A stretch of 64,000 nucleotides of DNA from Neorickettsia risticii str. Illinois (GCF_000022525.1 NC_013009.1:558001-622000); one strand, 5' to 3'. Positions 36,538 through 45,571 are shown, counted from the stretch's first letter. The notes: generated from the letters alone by a model not told the origin. Program-made: numbers and translations.

Positions 36538-36565
36538 AGTTCACGGAATCCAGATCTTTGATGCA

Positions 36566-37003
36566 TTAGTGATCAATACCTCGACCCGCGCTCGGTCCCA
36601 AACTAGGTGTAGAATCAGGTGATAAAATCGGACCTGCACTCTGATGAACAGGCGGAGAAACGCCCTCAAGCCTTAATACACCAGCTACCCTGCTGGCTTG
36701 TTGGGCTAATTCTGACTGCAACTCTCTAGCTTGGCTAACCACATCTGGTAAATTAAAGATGCTGAGGTCGGAGAGTTTTAACATCCCTTCGAGGAGGTTT
36801 CCCGATAAAAGACCCATTGCACCGCCGATCTGCTGGCCCACTTGATCTATGTTACCAGTTTGTGCAGAAATAACACTAGTGTTAACACCCTTTACCGGTT
36901 CAGCAACGTTCACAACGCCCCCACTCCCACCTTCTTTAGCCATCTTGGATTGGAGCATTGCCTGCTGCACTGAACCCATGCCACCGCCACCTGAGCCTTC
37001 CAT
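36566..37003 (-). CDS. Gly-rich hypothetical protein
   Basis: Not recognised. The 145 residues start MEGSGGGGMGSVQQAMLQSK, followed by a mildly amphipathic middle (QQIGGAMGLLSGNLLEGMLK) and a predicted helix (DVVSQARELQSELAQQASR), then a Pro/Ser-rich end (SPDSTPSLGPSAGRG). No signal peptide or strong membrane helix is seen. It lies 28 bp upstream of the acetyltransferase on the same strand, so the two may be co-transcribed. Confidence 0.6.
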   Translation of the reverse strand: MEGSGGGGMGSVQQAMLQSKMAKEGGSGGVVNVAEPVKGVNTSVISAQTGNIDQVGQQIGGAMGLLSGNLLEGMLKLSDLSIFNLPDVVSQARELQSELAQQASRVAGVLRLEGVSPPVHQSAGPILSPDSTPSLGPSAGRGIDH

Positions 37004-37472
37004 AATCCTTAACTAAATTTTCAAAAACGCTTGCATGAATTCTACCATAGTGACAATAAAAAATCTCCTAAACACGGCCATCCTTTGCGCTAAACACCTC
37101 TAAGGAATACACTCTAGAACGTATAGCACGTGGGAACAAACCGAAATTATCCTCTCCTATCGAGAGTTGTATGTAGGAAAGATAAACCGCCGCCTCTCAC
37201 TGCACATAAATAAAAAGAAGATAGAAGCTGTTACCCCTTACCGAAGTGTAAGTGAGAAAAATAAGCTAACACCTCTTGTGTAGATGAGAAAGACAAAAAA
37301 ATTTTGAACAACCGATCTATCTCTACCAATACATCGCATGCACTACTCGTGCACAATACACCATTTTGCCTTTAATAGGTCATGAAACGGGAATACTCGC
37401 ACTATTTTGTTCCACCCGAGCCTTATAACGTAAATTTCTGCATTTAATAGGTCATACAACAGAAGCACCACG
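37004..37472. other. Spacer with tandem repeat at the 3' end of the flavoprotein gene
   Basis: These 469 bp have no supported gene. Two copies of a 58-bp segment lie at 37371-37428 and 37443-37500 (offset 72), both starting TTTAATAGGTCAT and sharing TTTTGTTCCA and the following CTTA. The second copy runs into the last codons of the large flavoprotein gene, so the first copy is a duplicated gene end. A weaker repeat (AGCTGTTACCCCTTAC against AGCTAACACCTCTTGT) occurs near 37228-37290. Confidence 0.6.
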
Positions 37473-40400
37473 TTATTTTTGTTCCATCTGGGACTTACAA
37501 TACAAGTAGTTTAATTTTTCTGTTAGGGAGTTCTGTTTTAGTCTTTGAGAAAGAAAGTAAAAGTCCGTAATCTCCATATCCTGATCTTGGTTGACACAAC
37601 TGTATACGTATTCTTCTTTCCCATTGATGTGTCTCCTCTGTATACACTGAGCGCATATACCTTGCATCATACACTGCATCGGCGAATTAATCGATGCAAT
37701 CGCTTTTAAGTTGGGTTTGAGGATATGTCTATGCTTAGTAATAAATCTCTGTACAGCAAACATCAAGGAATCCGAACCTATAGTAATAACACGATCAAGT
37801 GCTCCAGCTTTTATAGGAAGTAATATTTCTCCTTTGATATACTTTTCTAGAGCCATTATCATATTACCCATAAGAGAAGCATCACAAGTCCTGTTAGAAG
37901 GAAATTTTCCTTCGTCGCAAACCCAGACAACACAGTCTGAAAAAGCCTCTATCATGTCCACCTTGAAACGATCGTTAAGCTTTTTGTAACCAGAAAAATA
38001 AAGCACATTACAGCCATTTTTTTTCATTGCCTCAGCTACAGAGAACAGCACTGCATTACCAAGTCCCCCTCCGATCAGAAGTACATTTTCATTTACTGGA
38101 ATCTCAGTAGGTGTGCCGAGTGGACCGGTAAGAACAACCCTTTCCGCTACTTTCAGAAACTTACATAGATAGGAAGATGCACCTACCTCTATAACAATAA
38201 GCGAGATAATACCATTATTTTTGTCAACACAAGATCCTGTTAAAGCAATAGCCTCTATCTGGAAAGGAGAGTGAAAGTTTTGCAGTTTGTAGAACTGTCC
38301 GGGCATGAAATTCCTAGCAGCAAGTGGCGCACAAATACGAAGCTCATAAATATTATTTGTGAGAGCTACTACTTCCACCACCTCTGCCTTGAGCAGATGC
38401 TCCATCATCCCTAGAAATCTTCTGTTAGCGGTCTCGGGAGAGTAATCATTAACAATGTGCCTGTCGAAAGTAGGCTCTTTTGCAGGGATTGCACGGTAGT
38501 TATTGGCCTCACCGCAATCTAAGGTGTAATTGTTTTCCGCAACCTTAAGATCACCTACTTTGCTCTGGAGACTGTAGCAAGTAATGTCTGAAGCACCCAA
38601 ACTGACATCACTAGATTTATGCACAGTGTGAGATCCTATCATGGAACCTGCTGATCTATGACAATGTGTATCACTCGTTTTTGATTCACTAGAAGCCCCA
38701 CCGTTGCTACACTTATCACTGGATTCATGGTAGGCGAAGAAATTTTCAGCTATTTCTGAGAGAGGAGCTTTCAGCAGCTTCTCTGTTATGAGATGGTATT
38801 TATCTTTTGCACTAGCCATCGCACTAACAACGCTCCCAGCATAATTCTGATCTAGATCACCAAAAAAACTGATATTACCTTCCAAGTTATCGTACCATGA
38901 GGGAAATGTGTCCTTCAAAGCCGTACTGGCCTTAGTCCCTGTCGCTATAATAACGCTCCTTGCCTTTATTGTAAGTTTCTCACCATTTTTAAGACACAGT
39001 ACTACTTCTTTTGCAGAGGCATACTCATCTAGGAGAATTTCTAATGGCTCAACCTCCTCGATGAACTCTACACCTTCACGTAGCGCGTTATCTAGTTCCT
39101 CGAAATTTATACGATATGCTGGACTATCCTGTATTCGCCTACGGTAAACTATCTTCACACCACCAAGCGATTTAAGAAATTGTGTCTTATTCTGCGTTGT
39201 TCTGAGCTTTCTAGCATGTGAAAGAAATTCGTATGCTATCAGCTTTTCCTCGTCGTTCCAATTTTTTTCTATTTCTAGAACACCGTATGTACTGATTAAG
39301 TAATCATATCTTTGTAAAAATTTCTCGACCTGAACCTTATAGTAAACGAAAGCCTCTGTTGCGGAATCCACAGCAGTAAGCCCCCCACCTACAACAACTA
39401 CAGGCATACGCATTTGCAAGCAGGTCATCGAATCCTTTTTAAATGCTCCCCCAAGGTGAAGTGTCATTAAAAAATCTGAGGCAAACCGTACACCTCTAGC
39501 GAGAACATTAGTTATATTGGGGATATTGGGACTACCACTACCAACACACAGTGCTATATGCCCAAATCCTAGCCTGTTACAATCTTCAATGGTAAGGTTA
39601 GACCCAAATCTCACTCCACCAAAAACATGGAAGTTTTCCCTTCTCTCAAGGAGTAACCTTATCAATTTTAGGTAATTTTTATTCCATCTAACCGTGATGC
39701 CATACTCCATAACTCCACCAAACCCTTGAACAACTCTTTCATCAAGATTTTCGTAGAGCTCATTAATATCCCTAATTAATGCAAAGTCGTTCTTACTTTT
39801 GACTGAGCATCCATCCGCAATGGGAAAAATCTCTGCTGAACACAAATCTTTCCCTGCTGCAGTAAGATCTTCAGCACAATCTAGTCTGCGTGGCCCTGCT
39901 AAAGCATGCCCAGAACACTTATCTGAACAAGAACTTTTGCATTCATAACCCGCCCTTCCTGTATACTTTGATGGTAAAGACTCTATTTTGACACCATCTA
40001 CTAAAACTACTGTGTGTCCCTCATTAATGAGATAATGCGCTAGGGTAAAACCAGCTGGACCAGAACCAGAAATAAGTACTTTCCTACCCGAGAGCTTCTT
40101 TGGAAACTGGTTTTCAGGATGTAAAGGATTCCACCTTGTTAGAAGGCTATAGATTTCAAAACCGAATGGTAACTCCAGAACAGCATCCAGAATTGCAGTC
40201 TCTATTCCCGGAATATTAACTGGCTCCTGCTTCTGGTAAATACATGAACGCATGCAGTCGTTACAGATCCTGTGTCCAGTAGCAGCACACATCGGATTAT
40301 CGAGTGTCACAACAGCCAACGCAGCTATAATTTTACCTTCTGAGTATAATTTATTCATCTCAGAAATTCTTTGTCCAAGCGGACAACCTTTTTGTGTAAT

Positions 40401-41192
40401 TCCCAATACTGATTTCCTATACCCTATCCCTGTCGAGGAAAAACCAGTTCTGCAGGTATCCTTTTTGCGGAAATGACATATTAAGCAATAACAAGCTTGA
40501 TCCACACTGGACGCTTCATCCAATCCAGCATCGGCTAGGTAGAAACCATTACGTGGTTGATACCCACTCTTTTCTAGAATAACCAATCCATCCCTTTCAA
40601 CACGCTCGAACCGTATAAGTGATTCAAAATTAAGCCTTTTAGGCAAATGAAATAAACCACCACAATATCCTTTGGGAGGACAGTTTGATAGAGATACACT
40701 AGAATGACACTGGCAAGTTTCCCCTGGGACACGGAAAGCGCCATCTGCCTTGTCTATGGCTTCGACCATATACAGTGCATACTGGGCAGCAATATTCAAC
40801 TCTACCGAATATTTTTCTCGCTCCTTAAGCCATTCAAGGACTTTTTCCGCATACAAAAGTTCATCAAACTTGGGTGCGTTTAGAATAGTTCTTAGTCTTT
40901 GCTCTACTGTAGGAAGAGGTATTGTTTTTGTATATTCTCTTAAAGCAATCCTCTCAATAAAACTCCGCTTGCAGAGATGTATTGCGTTCGCTCTTCTTAT
41001 AGAATTAGATTTTTCTTCAAATATCCCTTCTATACAGAAGAGTTTCACTATAAAGGCCTCTAAAGCAGATGCAAGTAAAACTATATCTCCCACTGGCTCC
41101 TTAAGTGAAGATAAGAATTTCGCATGCAGTCCTGCCAATTTTTCGGAATCATACAGTTCATCAACCTTTGGAAGACTGCGCCCAACAGACAT
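37473..41192 (-). CDS. Fused iron-sulfur flavoprotein: GltD/NfnB-like plus PyrK/NfnA-like
   Basis: The 1239 residues form one continuous protein. Residues 1-300 are a Cys-containing N-terminal region (CQCH, CYCLICH). CNDCMRSC (310-317) with IYQKQEPVNIPGIET is the Fe-S domain of GltD/DPYD-type enzymes. The FAD site ISGSGPAGFTLAHYL (about 374-388) opens a two-dinucleotide oxidoreductase with VVVVGGGLTAVDSA and VIIATGT. A poorly conserved linker lies near 840-930. The last 310 residues are a ferredoxin-reductase/PyrK-like unit: PGQFYKL, LLIGGGLGNAV and the 2Fe-2S ligands C1174, C1180, C1183 and C1199. It probably transfers electrons between NAD(P)H and an unknown partner. No GltB large subunit is nearby, so glutamate synthase activity should not be assumed. 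Confidence 0.85.
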   Translation of the reverse strand: MSVGRSLPKVDELYDSEKLAGLHAKFLSSLKEPVGDIVLLASALEAFIVKLFCIEGIFEEKSNSIRRANAIHLCKRSFIERIALREYTKTIPLPTVEQRLRTILNAPKFDELLYAEKVLEWLKEREKYSVELNIAAQYALYMVEAIDKADGAFRVPGETCQCHSSVSLSNCPPKGYCGGLFHLPKRLNFESLIRFERVERDGLVILEKSGYQPRNGFYLADAGLDEASSVDQACYCLICHFRKKDTCRTGFSSTGIGYRKSVLGITQKGCPLGQRISEMNKLYSEGKIIAALAVVTLDNPMCAATGHRICNDCMRSCIYQKQEPVNIPGIETAILDAVLELPFGFEIYSLLTRWNPLHPENQFPKKLSGRKVLISGSGPAGFTLAHYLINEGHTVVLVDGVKIESLPSKYTGRAGYECKSSCSDKCSGHALAGPRRLDCAEDLTAAGKDLCSAEIFPIADGCSVKSKNDFALIRDINELYENLDERVVQGFGGVMEYGITVRWNKNYLKLIRLLLERRENFHVFGGVRFGSNLTIEDCNRLGFGHIALCVGSGSPNIPNITNVLARGVRFASDFLMTLHLGGAFKKDSMTCLQMRMPVVVVGGGLTAVDSATEAFVYYKVQVEKFLQRYDYLISTYGVLEIEKNWNDEEKLIAYEFLSHARKLRTTQNKTQFLKSLGGVKIVYRRRIQDSPAYRINFEELDNALREGVEFIEEVEPLEILLDEYASAKEVVLCLKNGEKLTIKARSVIIATGTKASTALKDTFPSWYDNLEGNISFFGDLDQNYAGSVVSAMASAKDKYHLITEKLLKAPLSEIAENFFAYHESSDKCSNGGASSESKTSDTHCHRSAGSMIGSHTVHKSSDVSLGASDITCYSLQSKVGDLKVAENNYTLDCGEANNYRAIPAKEPTFDRHIVNDYSPETANRRFLGMMEHLLKAEVVEVVALTNNIYELRICAPLAARNFMPGQFYKLQNFHSPFQIEAIALTGSCVDKNNGIISLIVIEVGASSYLCKFLKVAERVVLTGPLGTPTEIPVNENVLLIGGGLGNAVLFSVAEAMKKNGCNVLYFSGYKKLNDRFKVDMIEAFSDCVVWVCDEGKFPSNRTCDASLMGNMIMALEKYIKGEILLPIKAGALDRVITIGSDSLMFAVQRFITKHRHILKPNLKAIASINSPMQCMMQGICAQCIQRRHINGKEEYVYSCVNQDQDMEITDFYFLSQRLKQNSLTEKLNYLYCKSQMEQK

Positions 41193-41430
41193 TACAGTTA
41201 GAAGAAAAAATTCGTGCTAATAAAAAACGCCCAATCGCACTTCCTGAGTGTAGCACTCCTCAAAACTCTAACACAGCACTTTTCCACCCTTAAGTCAGGA
41301 GAACAATGGTCACACAGCGAAATCTGCACATCTTTACCAGGAAGGTAGCTAAAGGAAAACAACAGTTAGGCACTTGTGAAAAGCCCGCTCAAACGAAAAA
41401 GCGCATCGGAACAATATACCTGTTTGTTCG

Positions 41431-41458
41431 AATAAATTGAGAAAACGAACAATTTATT
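41431..41458. terminator. AT-rich hairpin after fabZ
   Basis: AATAAATTG (41431-41439) and CAATTTATT (41450-41458) form a perfect 9-bp stem with a 10-base loop, starting 7 bases beyond the fabZ stop. There is no U-run after it, so its role as a terminator is only possible. Confidence 0.35.
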
Positions 41459-41465
41459 GCATTCA

Positions 41466-41921
41466 TCATTCTGACTGAATTGTCGCCATAATTGTCGCCT
41501 CTACGCAGAGCTCATCAGCTATATAAGCCCCAGCTTCAAACTTCCAAAAACTCATTGATTTCTTTAATAAAGTCGCATTTAGGAGAACTTGAGTGTCCGG
41601 CAAAACAGGCTTTTTGAACTTCGCTTTCTCAATGGAGGCAAAAAAGAACGGCTTCTTATGGTACTTTTCCTCGACAGTCATCATAGCATATACACCAGCA
41701 GCCTGAGCAAGGGCCTCAATGAGCAATACACCCGGGGTAATTGGAAAACCAGGAAAGTGCCCTTGAAAAAACCAGGCATTAGAAACAGGCCTCCAACGAC
41801 AAACTATAGACTGAGATTCCCTGTCAATCTTAACTACCTCGTCCAAGAAAAGGAAAGGATCCCTATGAGGGATCTTCTTTTTTATCTCCTCACAAGATAA
41901 CAAGACGTCCCTAGCATCCAT
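41466..41921 (-). CDS. fabZ: 3-hydroxyacyl-ACP dehydratase FabZ
   Basis: FabZ dehydrates beta-hydroxyacyl-ACP in each round of fatty acid elongation. The 151 residues carry the hot-dog fold signature FFQGHFPGFPITPGVLLIEA with the catalytic His and, after it, the Glu in IEALAQAAG, plus an early PHRDPFLFLDEV. The start is ATG 41921; a GTG lies directly before it. It follows skp/ompH by only 6 bp on the same strand. In most proteobacteria lpxD and lpxA flank this pair; here they are absent, which fits a cell without lipid A. Confidence 0.95.
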   Translation of the reverse strand: MDARDVLLSCEEIKKKIPHRDPFLFLDEVVKIDRESQSIVCRWRPVSNAWFFQGHFPGFPITPGVLLIEALAQAAGVYAMMTVEEKYHKKPFFFASIEKAKFKKPVLPDTQVLLNATLLKKSMSFWKFEAGAYIADELCVEATIMATIQSE

Positions 41922-41927
41922 CACAGT

Positions 41928-42548
41928 CTACTTTTTCTTAGATTTAGCTGACTTCTTTTTTGAGTCACCCTGCTCAGAGAGACTGCCGTTAACATCAGAT
42001 TTTATGTCAGAAGGTGCAGAACTAGACTTCACATCGCCCTCATCAGCTTTCGTCGCATCGAGTTTCGCAACAAGCTCACCTGTAATATCAGCAACTGTAC
42101 CAGAATGGTACAACACTTGATTTGCACTCAAGACCAGGTCGAATTTCTCTTTGACAGCATAGTCATCGACAAATAGCTTCACTTTCTTTCCTATGTCCTC
42201 CACACGGGACATGTATTCATTCTCAATATCGGAAGCACTCTTGGCAGCATCTTTTTCAGCTGAAGAGACCTCATCTGAAAGAGCCTTTGCCTTCTCATCA
42301 AACGCCTCCTTTGAGAGGACATCTTTCTGTTTCTCAAGCCCTTTATACCTTTCCTCTATTGCGGCCCTAGTAGAAATAAACTTTTCCCGGACGGCACGCT
42401 GCTTCGCCTTTATGTCTTCCATAAGTGCTGATGCTTCTGAGGAACTTTCGAAGATGACATTTACATCGGCCACCGCGACCTTTAAATCGGCAAACGCTAA
42501 GTTAGTAGAAAGCAAAGAAACTACGAATAAAAAAGGAAGCTTACGCAT
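41928..42548 (-). CDS. OmpH/Skp-family periplasmic chaperone
   Basis: Skp escorts unfolded outer-membrane proteins across the periplasm to the Bam complex. A signal peptide (RKLPFLFVVSLLSTNLAFA) is followed by LKVAVADVNVIFESSSEA, the family's first strand and helix. A long charged coiled-coil comes next (about residues 40-125), then DDYAVKEKFDLVLSANQVLYH, the conserved end of the body domain. A Lys/Ser-rich tail of about 45 residues (DSKKKSAKSKKK) is unusual. ATG 42548 is chosen over a TTG six codons upstream. fabZ follows after 6 bp. Confidence 0.9.
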   Translation of the reverse strand: MRKLPFLFVVSLLSTNLAFADLKVAVADVNVIFESSSEASALMEDIKAKQRAVREKFISTRAAIEERYKGLEKQKDVLSKEAFDEKAKALSDEVSSAEKDAAKSASDIENEYMSRVEDIGKKVKLFVDDYAVKEKFDLVLSANQVLYHSGTVADITGELVAKLDATKADEGDVKSSSAPSDIKSDVNGSLSEQGDSKKKSAKSKKK

Positions 42549-42743
42549 CACACAAGGGATATTCAAAGACAGGTCGAAGTATACACGATAATGTCATCCA
42601 AAACCACTCATAATAAAAACCATTTCCCAAGAAAACAACAGGTAACTTCTATTAGAAAAAGCCAGCATAGCCAATGAGGGAAGCCGGACTTAATGTGCAA
42701 TCTACTTGGATTAAACATCAAAAGTCCTCAGGTGCACACAGAA

Positions 42744-43484
42744 CTATACCATCAACATTCCACCGTTCACGTGGAAAGTCTGACCTGTAATATAGCTTGC
42801 CATATCACTAAGGAGAAGAGCGACAATGCCACACAGTTCTTCAGGTAATCCAACCCGCTTCATCGGAATAGTTGGGAGCACTTGCGCAAGTTGCTCTTCG
42901 CTGAGCTTATCCGTCATGTTAGTTTTTATGAAGCCAGGTGCAATGCAATTCACCAGTACCCCCTTAGATGCGAACTCGCGAGCGAAACTCTTTGACATAC
43001 CTATGATTCCAGCTTTTGCCGCACAATAGTTCACTTGACCTGGGTTACCCGTAGCCGCAACGACTGAGGAAATGTTCACTATTCTCCCATATCTTTGACG
43101 CATCATTAGCGCTGCAGCATTCTTGTTGAGTATAAAACTTGACGTCAAATTGACATTGATAACCTTCTGCCACGAATCTAGCCCCATACGTAGGGACAAT
43201 TTATCATCCGTAATTCCAGCATTACAAACTAATCCATCCAGACCACCTAGTTTTTCCTTGCAGCCCTCTATAAGCAGGTGCACATTCTCCGAATCTGAAA
43301 GGTCCTGGACGATAACATGTGCTCCGCCGTCAATACTTGCATTCAGGGCGTGCAATTTTGCCTCTTTAGTACCCGAAATAACAAGTCTGGCTCCCAAAGT
43401 ATGGAGATACCTAACCAAGGCTTCTCCTATACCTCCAGATGCCCCAGTAACCAGTATGCGCTTACCCCGGAGACCAAAATCCAT
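42744..43484 (-). CDS. fabG: 3-oxoacyl-ACP reductase FabG
   Basis: FabG performs the NADPH-dependent reduction step of fatty acid elongation. The short-chain dehydrogenase hallmarks are ILVTGASGGIGEALVRYL (cofactor site), LVCNAGIT, the catalytic Ser in VNISSVVAATGNPGQ and the Tyr-Lys pair in VNYCAAKAG. The end YITGQTFHVNGGMLMV is typical of FabG. ATG 43484 gives 246 residues, the standard length; a TTG 18 codons upstream would add an atypical extension. It precedes the skp-fabZ pair in the same direction, about 195 bp away. Confidence 0.95.
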   Translation of the reverse strand: MDFGLRGKRILVTGASGGIGEALVRYLHTLGARLVISGTKEAKLHALNASIDGGAHVIVQDLSDSENVHLLIEGCKEKLGGLDGLVCNAGITDDKLSLRMGLDSWQKVINVNLTSSFILNKNAAALMMRQRYGRIVNISSVVAATGNPGQVNYCAAKAGIIGMSKSFAREFASKGVLVNCIAPGFIKTNMTDKLSEEQLAQVLPTIPMKRVGLPEELCGIVALLLSDMASYITGQTFHVNGGMLMV

Positions 43485-43917
43485 ATCAAGGACTGATAAA
43501 ATAGAACCAAGAGGCAGTTTAGCACCATGCGTGCGCAAAAAACAAGAACAGATCGAGAACTATACACAACTGCTTCTAAACCTTCACGTTAATAAACCAT
43601 TGGAGGAGCAAAATAGCCTTTTGGGTGAGTTCCAACCACATAAACTAACCCTCCGTGGTGACCCTAGATCGTCAAATCCTTTCTACTGCTTTGCACCATT
43701 TTTAGATATCTAATTCGTAACCTTGCACACTTCGCTTATTGAAACTTTGCCCATTCAAAGACTACGCAGAGATAGAATTAAAAGACCGTTTCGCCATCCA
43801 CACCACATAAAAATCAGACTGCAATTCTGAACACTGGAAAGTCCCAATAAGACACCGTGGTCTCTTCATTAGAAGAAATTAATCACCAACGACAACACAC
43901 CTAACACAACAAAAACT
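43485..43917. other. Spacer between rnhA and fabG
   Basis: These 433 bp carry no gene I can support. A plus-strand frame from GTG 43531 to 43713 would give 60 residues (VRKKQEQIENYTQLLLNLHV at the start); it has no known domain and most of its longer version is antisense to fabG. The spacer should hold the fabG promoter. Confidence 0.4.
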
Positions 43918-44373
43918 TTATTCAGGTTCGCAACTCATAAAAGAGGCAGCTTCTTTTCGCGCTACCTTATCAACAATCTCGTTATAATGGTCACCGTTAT
44001 GAGCCTTGACCCACAACCATCGTACAGTATGTTCGGCTGCAATTGCATGTAGCCTGACCCACATTTCCTTGTTTTTCACGGCTGCTCCCGATGAGTTACG
44101 CCACTTATTTTTCATCCAACTCTTTATCCAAACAGTGATACCTCTGTGGACATAAGTACTATCCGTATACACAGTGACTCTTTTTCCTTTTTGCTCAAAC
44201 GACTCCAGAGCTTTTATTACGGCAAGCAACTCCATCCTGTTATTTGTGCTATCCGCTTCTCTTCCGGAAATTATCTTTTCGTCGGCACCTCTCTGAATTA
44301 TCACGGCAGCCCAACCACCGGGACCTGGATTACCTAAACATGCACCATCGGTGTATATCACGCATTCTTCCAT
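43918..44373 (-). CDS. rnhA: Ribonuclease HI
   Basis: RNase HI removes RNA from RNA-DNA hybrids such as primers and R-loops. The 151 residues have the four acidic catalytic positions: Asp in VIYTDGACLGNPGPGGW, Glu in NNRMELLAVIKALE, Asp in VTVYTDSTYV and Asp in the C-terminal NEIVDKVARKEA. The substrate-binding WIKSWMKNKWRNSSGAAVKN and WLWVKAHNGDHYNE are present. It is single and monocistronic here. Confidence 0.96.
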   Translation of the reverse strand: MEECVIYTDGACLGNPGPGGWAAVIIQRGADEKIISGREADSTNNRMELLAVIKALESFEQKGKRVTVYTDSTYVHRGITVWIKSWMKNKWRNSSGAAVKNKEMWVRLHAIAAEHTVRWLWVKAHNGDHYNEIVDKVARKEAASFMSCEPE

Positions 44374-44789
44374 ACTGAAAACCCTAGATCGTCAATATCT
44401 TATCAATTCGGAATGAACAATGATATCGAATTATCCCTTTTCACACGCATAATTTGGTAACTATCAGTGCCATAACAGGTACATAGCTTTTGCAGCACTG
44501 ACAAAATATCGTTTGAAATGAACATACTACCCTTCATTCCATGGTGTCTTAACACATGTGAAGCATCTTCGGGCTAGATTATTCATCTAACTCAACAAGT
44601 AGTTAGCCATAACTATCCTTTTTCTGCATTGTCTGAATGTATACACAACCCATTTGGGTTGAACTATGTGTCTAACTCGACAATAGTATCGATGCTATCC
44701 ATTTCTGCACTGTCTTAACACATTTTGTCTTATTTTAGATCATCGAGATGACCCACAACTATAACAGTGCAAGTACTAAAAGCAGACAT
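44374..44789. repeat. Spacer with degenerate tandem repeat of about 80 bp
   Basis: These 416 bp have no supported gene. Two and a part copies of a diverged unit follow one another: TGTCTTAACACATG at about 44547, TGTCTGAATGTATAC at about 44630, and TGTCTTAACACATT at about 44711. Each full unit contains CTAACTC and ends with TTTCTGCA. The repeat is too diverged to have arisen recently and is not palindromic. Confidence 0.55.
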
Positions 44790-45569
44790 TCAGGCACCTT
44801 TCATTGCGACAAGCGCTAGTACTTCAAATGTGGCTTTGATTCCATCAGGACAAAGTCTTTCATATTCCGTTATGATTCTCTTGAGAGTGCCCATGGTGGT
44901 CATACCATAATTGATCCCGAAGATTGCACTACTTTGCGCAGTAGCATGTATGTCAGTGAAAAGCTTATCTACGCTTGAGTATTCGACTACTACTTTTTCA
45001 CTCGTCACAACAGGAAGCACAAACCCAACTCTTTGTATAAGTCTTCCTGCATCCTTAATGTGAATAAAAGGAGAAACTCTAGGCACAAAACCATTACCAT
45101 CATCTGCATTAAAGATAGCTTGTTTGAGTTCCATCAATGTCTCAGGACCAAAAAGACTAATAAGACACATACCCCCAACCTTCAAAGACCTGTATATAGC
45201 TGAAAAGGCGCCTACCAAATCGTTCACATGATGCATAAACATACCACTTATGACAAGATCGAAATTATTTTCCCCAAGTTCAAAGTTGTCATCTTCGACG
45301 ACAATTTTCTTACCAGATACGGATGCTAGCATTTCGTGACACACGTCCAGGTGGACGATATTTTCAAAAGAAAGAGCTTCAAACTCTTTCAAACTGACAA
45401 GAAGTTCTCCCCTGTGGGCACCAAAATTGAGCACGTTATTGAAGTTACCGCTTATCTTCTCAAGCAGGAGTGCATATATCTCCAGTAAAAGGTAATAATG
45501 GGAGGCATCCACCCTAGCGAGACGCTTTCTACGGGCAATTATAGCTCTTGTATCGAAGAGACGCTTCAA
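44790..45569 (-). CDS. BioC/NDUFAF5-like SAM-dependent methyltransferase
   Basis: The 259-residue class I methyltransferase-fold protein begins LFDTRAIIARRKRLARVDAS, the family's usual N-terminus. It then has VLNFGAHRGELLVSL (motif I, with N in place of the more common D), IVHLDVC, FDLVISGMFMHHVND and LISLFGPETLMELK. This layout is that of BioC and of its mitochondrial relative NDUFAF5, which modifies a complex I subunit. No biotin genes are here, so a complex I assembly role is the better guess. A TTG start with AGG six bases upstream overlaps the greA stop region. It is in an operon with greA. Confidence 0.75.
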   Translation of the reverse strand: MKRLFDTRAIIARRKRLARVDASHYYLLLEIYALLLEKISGNFNNVLNFGAHRGELLVSLKEFEALSFENIVHLDVCHEMLASVSGKKIVVEDDNFELGENNFDLVISGMFMHHVNDLVGAFSAIYRSLKVGGMCLISLFGPETLMELKQAIFNADDGNGFVPRVSPFIHIKDAGRLIQRVGFVLPVVTSEKVVVEYSSVDKLFTDIHATAQSSAIFGINYGMTTMGTLKRIITEYERLCPDGIKATFEVLALVAMKGA

Positions 45570-45571
45570 CT

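Noticed and set aside
37473-41192. Calling this gene gltD (glutamate synthase small subunit)
   Set aside because: No gltB is present here and the added PyrK-like half indicates a different electron-transfer role.
43531-43713. 60-residue plus-strand frame upstream of fabG
   Set aside because: Start codon is GTG with no ribosome-binding site, no domain, and no support beyond being open.
43661-44405. Perfect 15-base repeat ACCCTAGATCGTCAA at 43661-43675 and 44391-44405, flanking rnhA
   Set aside because: In 64 kb one or two perfect 15-mers are expected by chance, and there is no target duplication or mobile gene between them.
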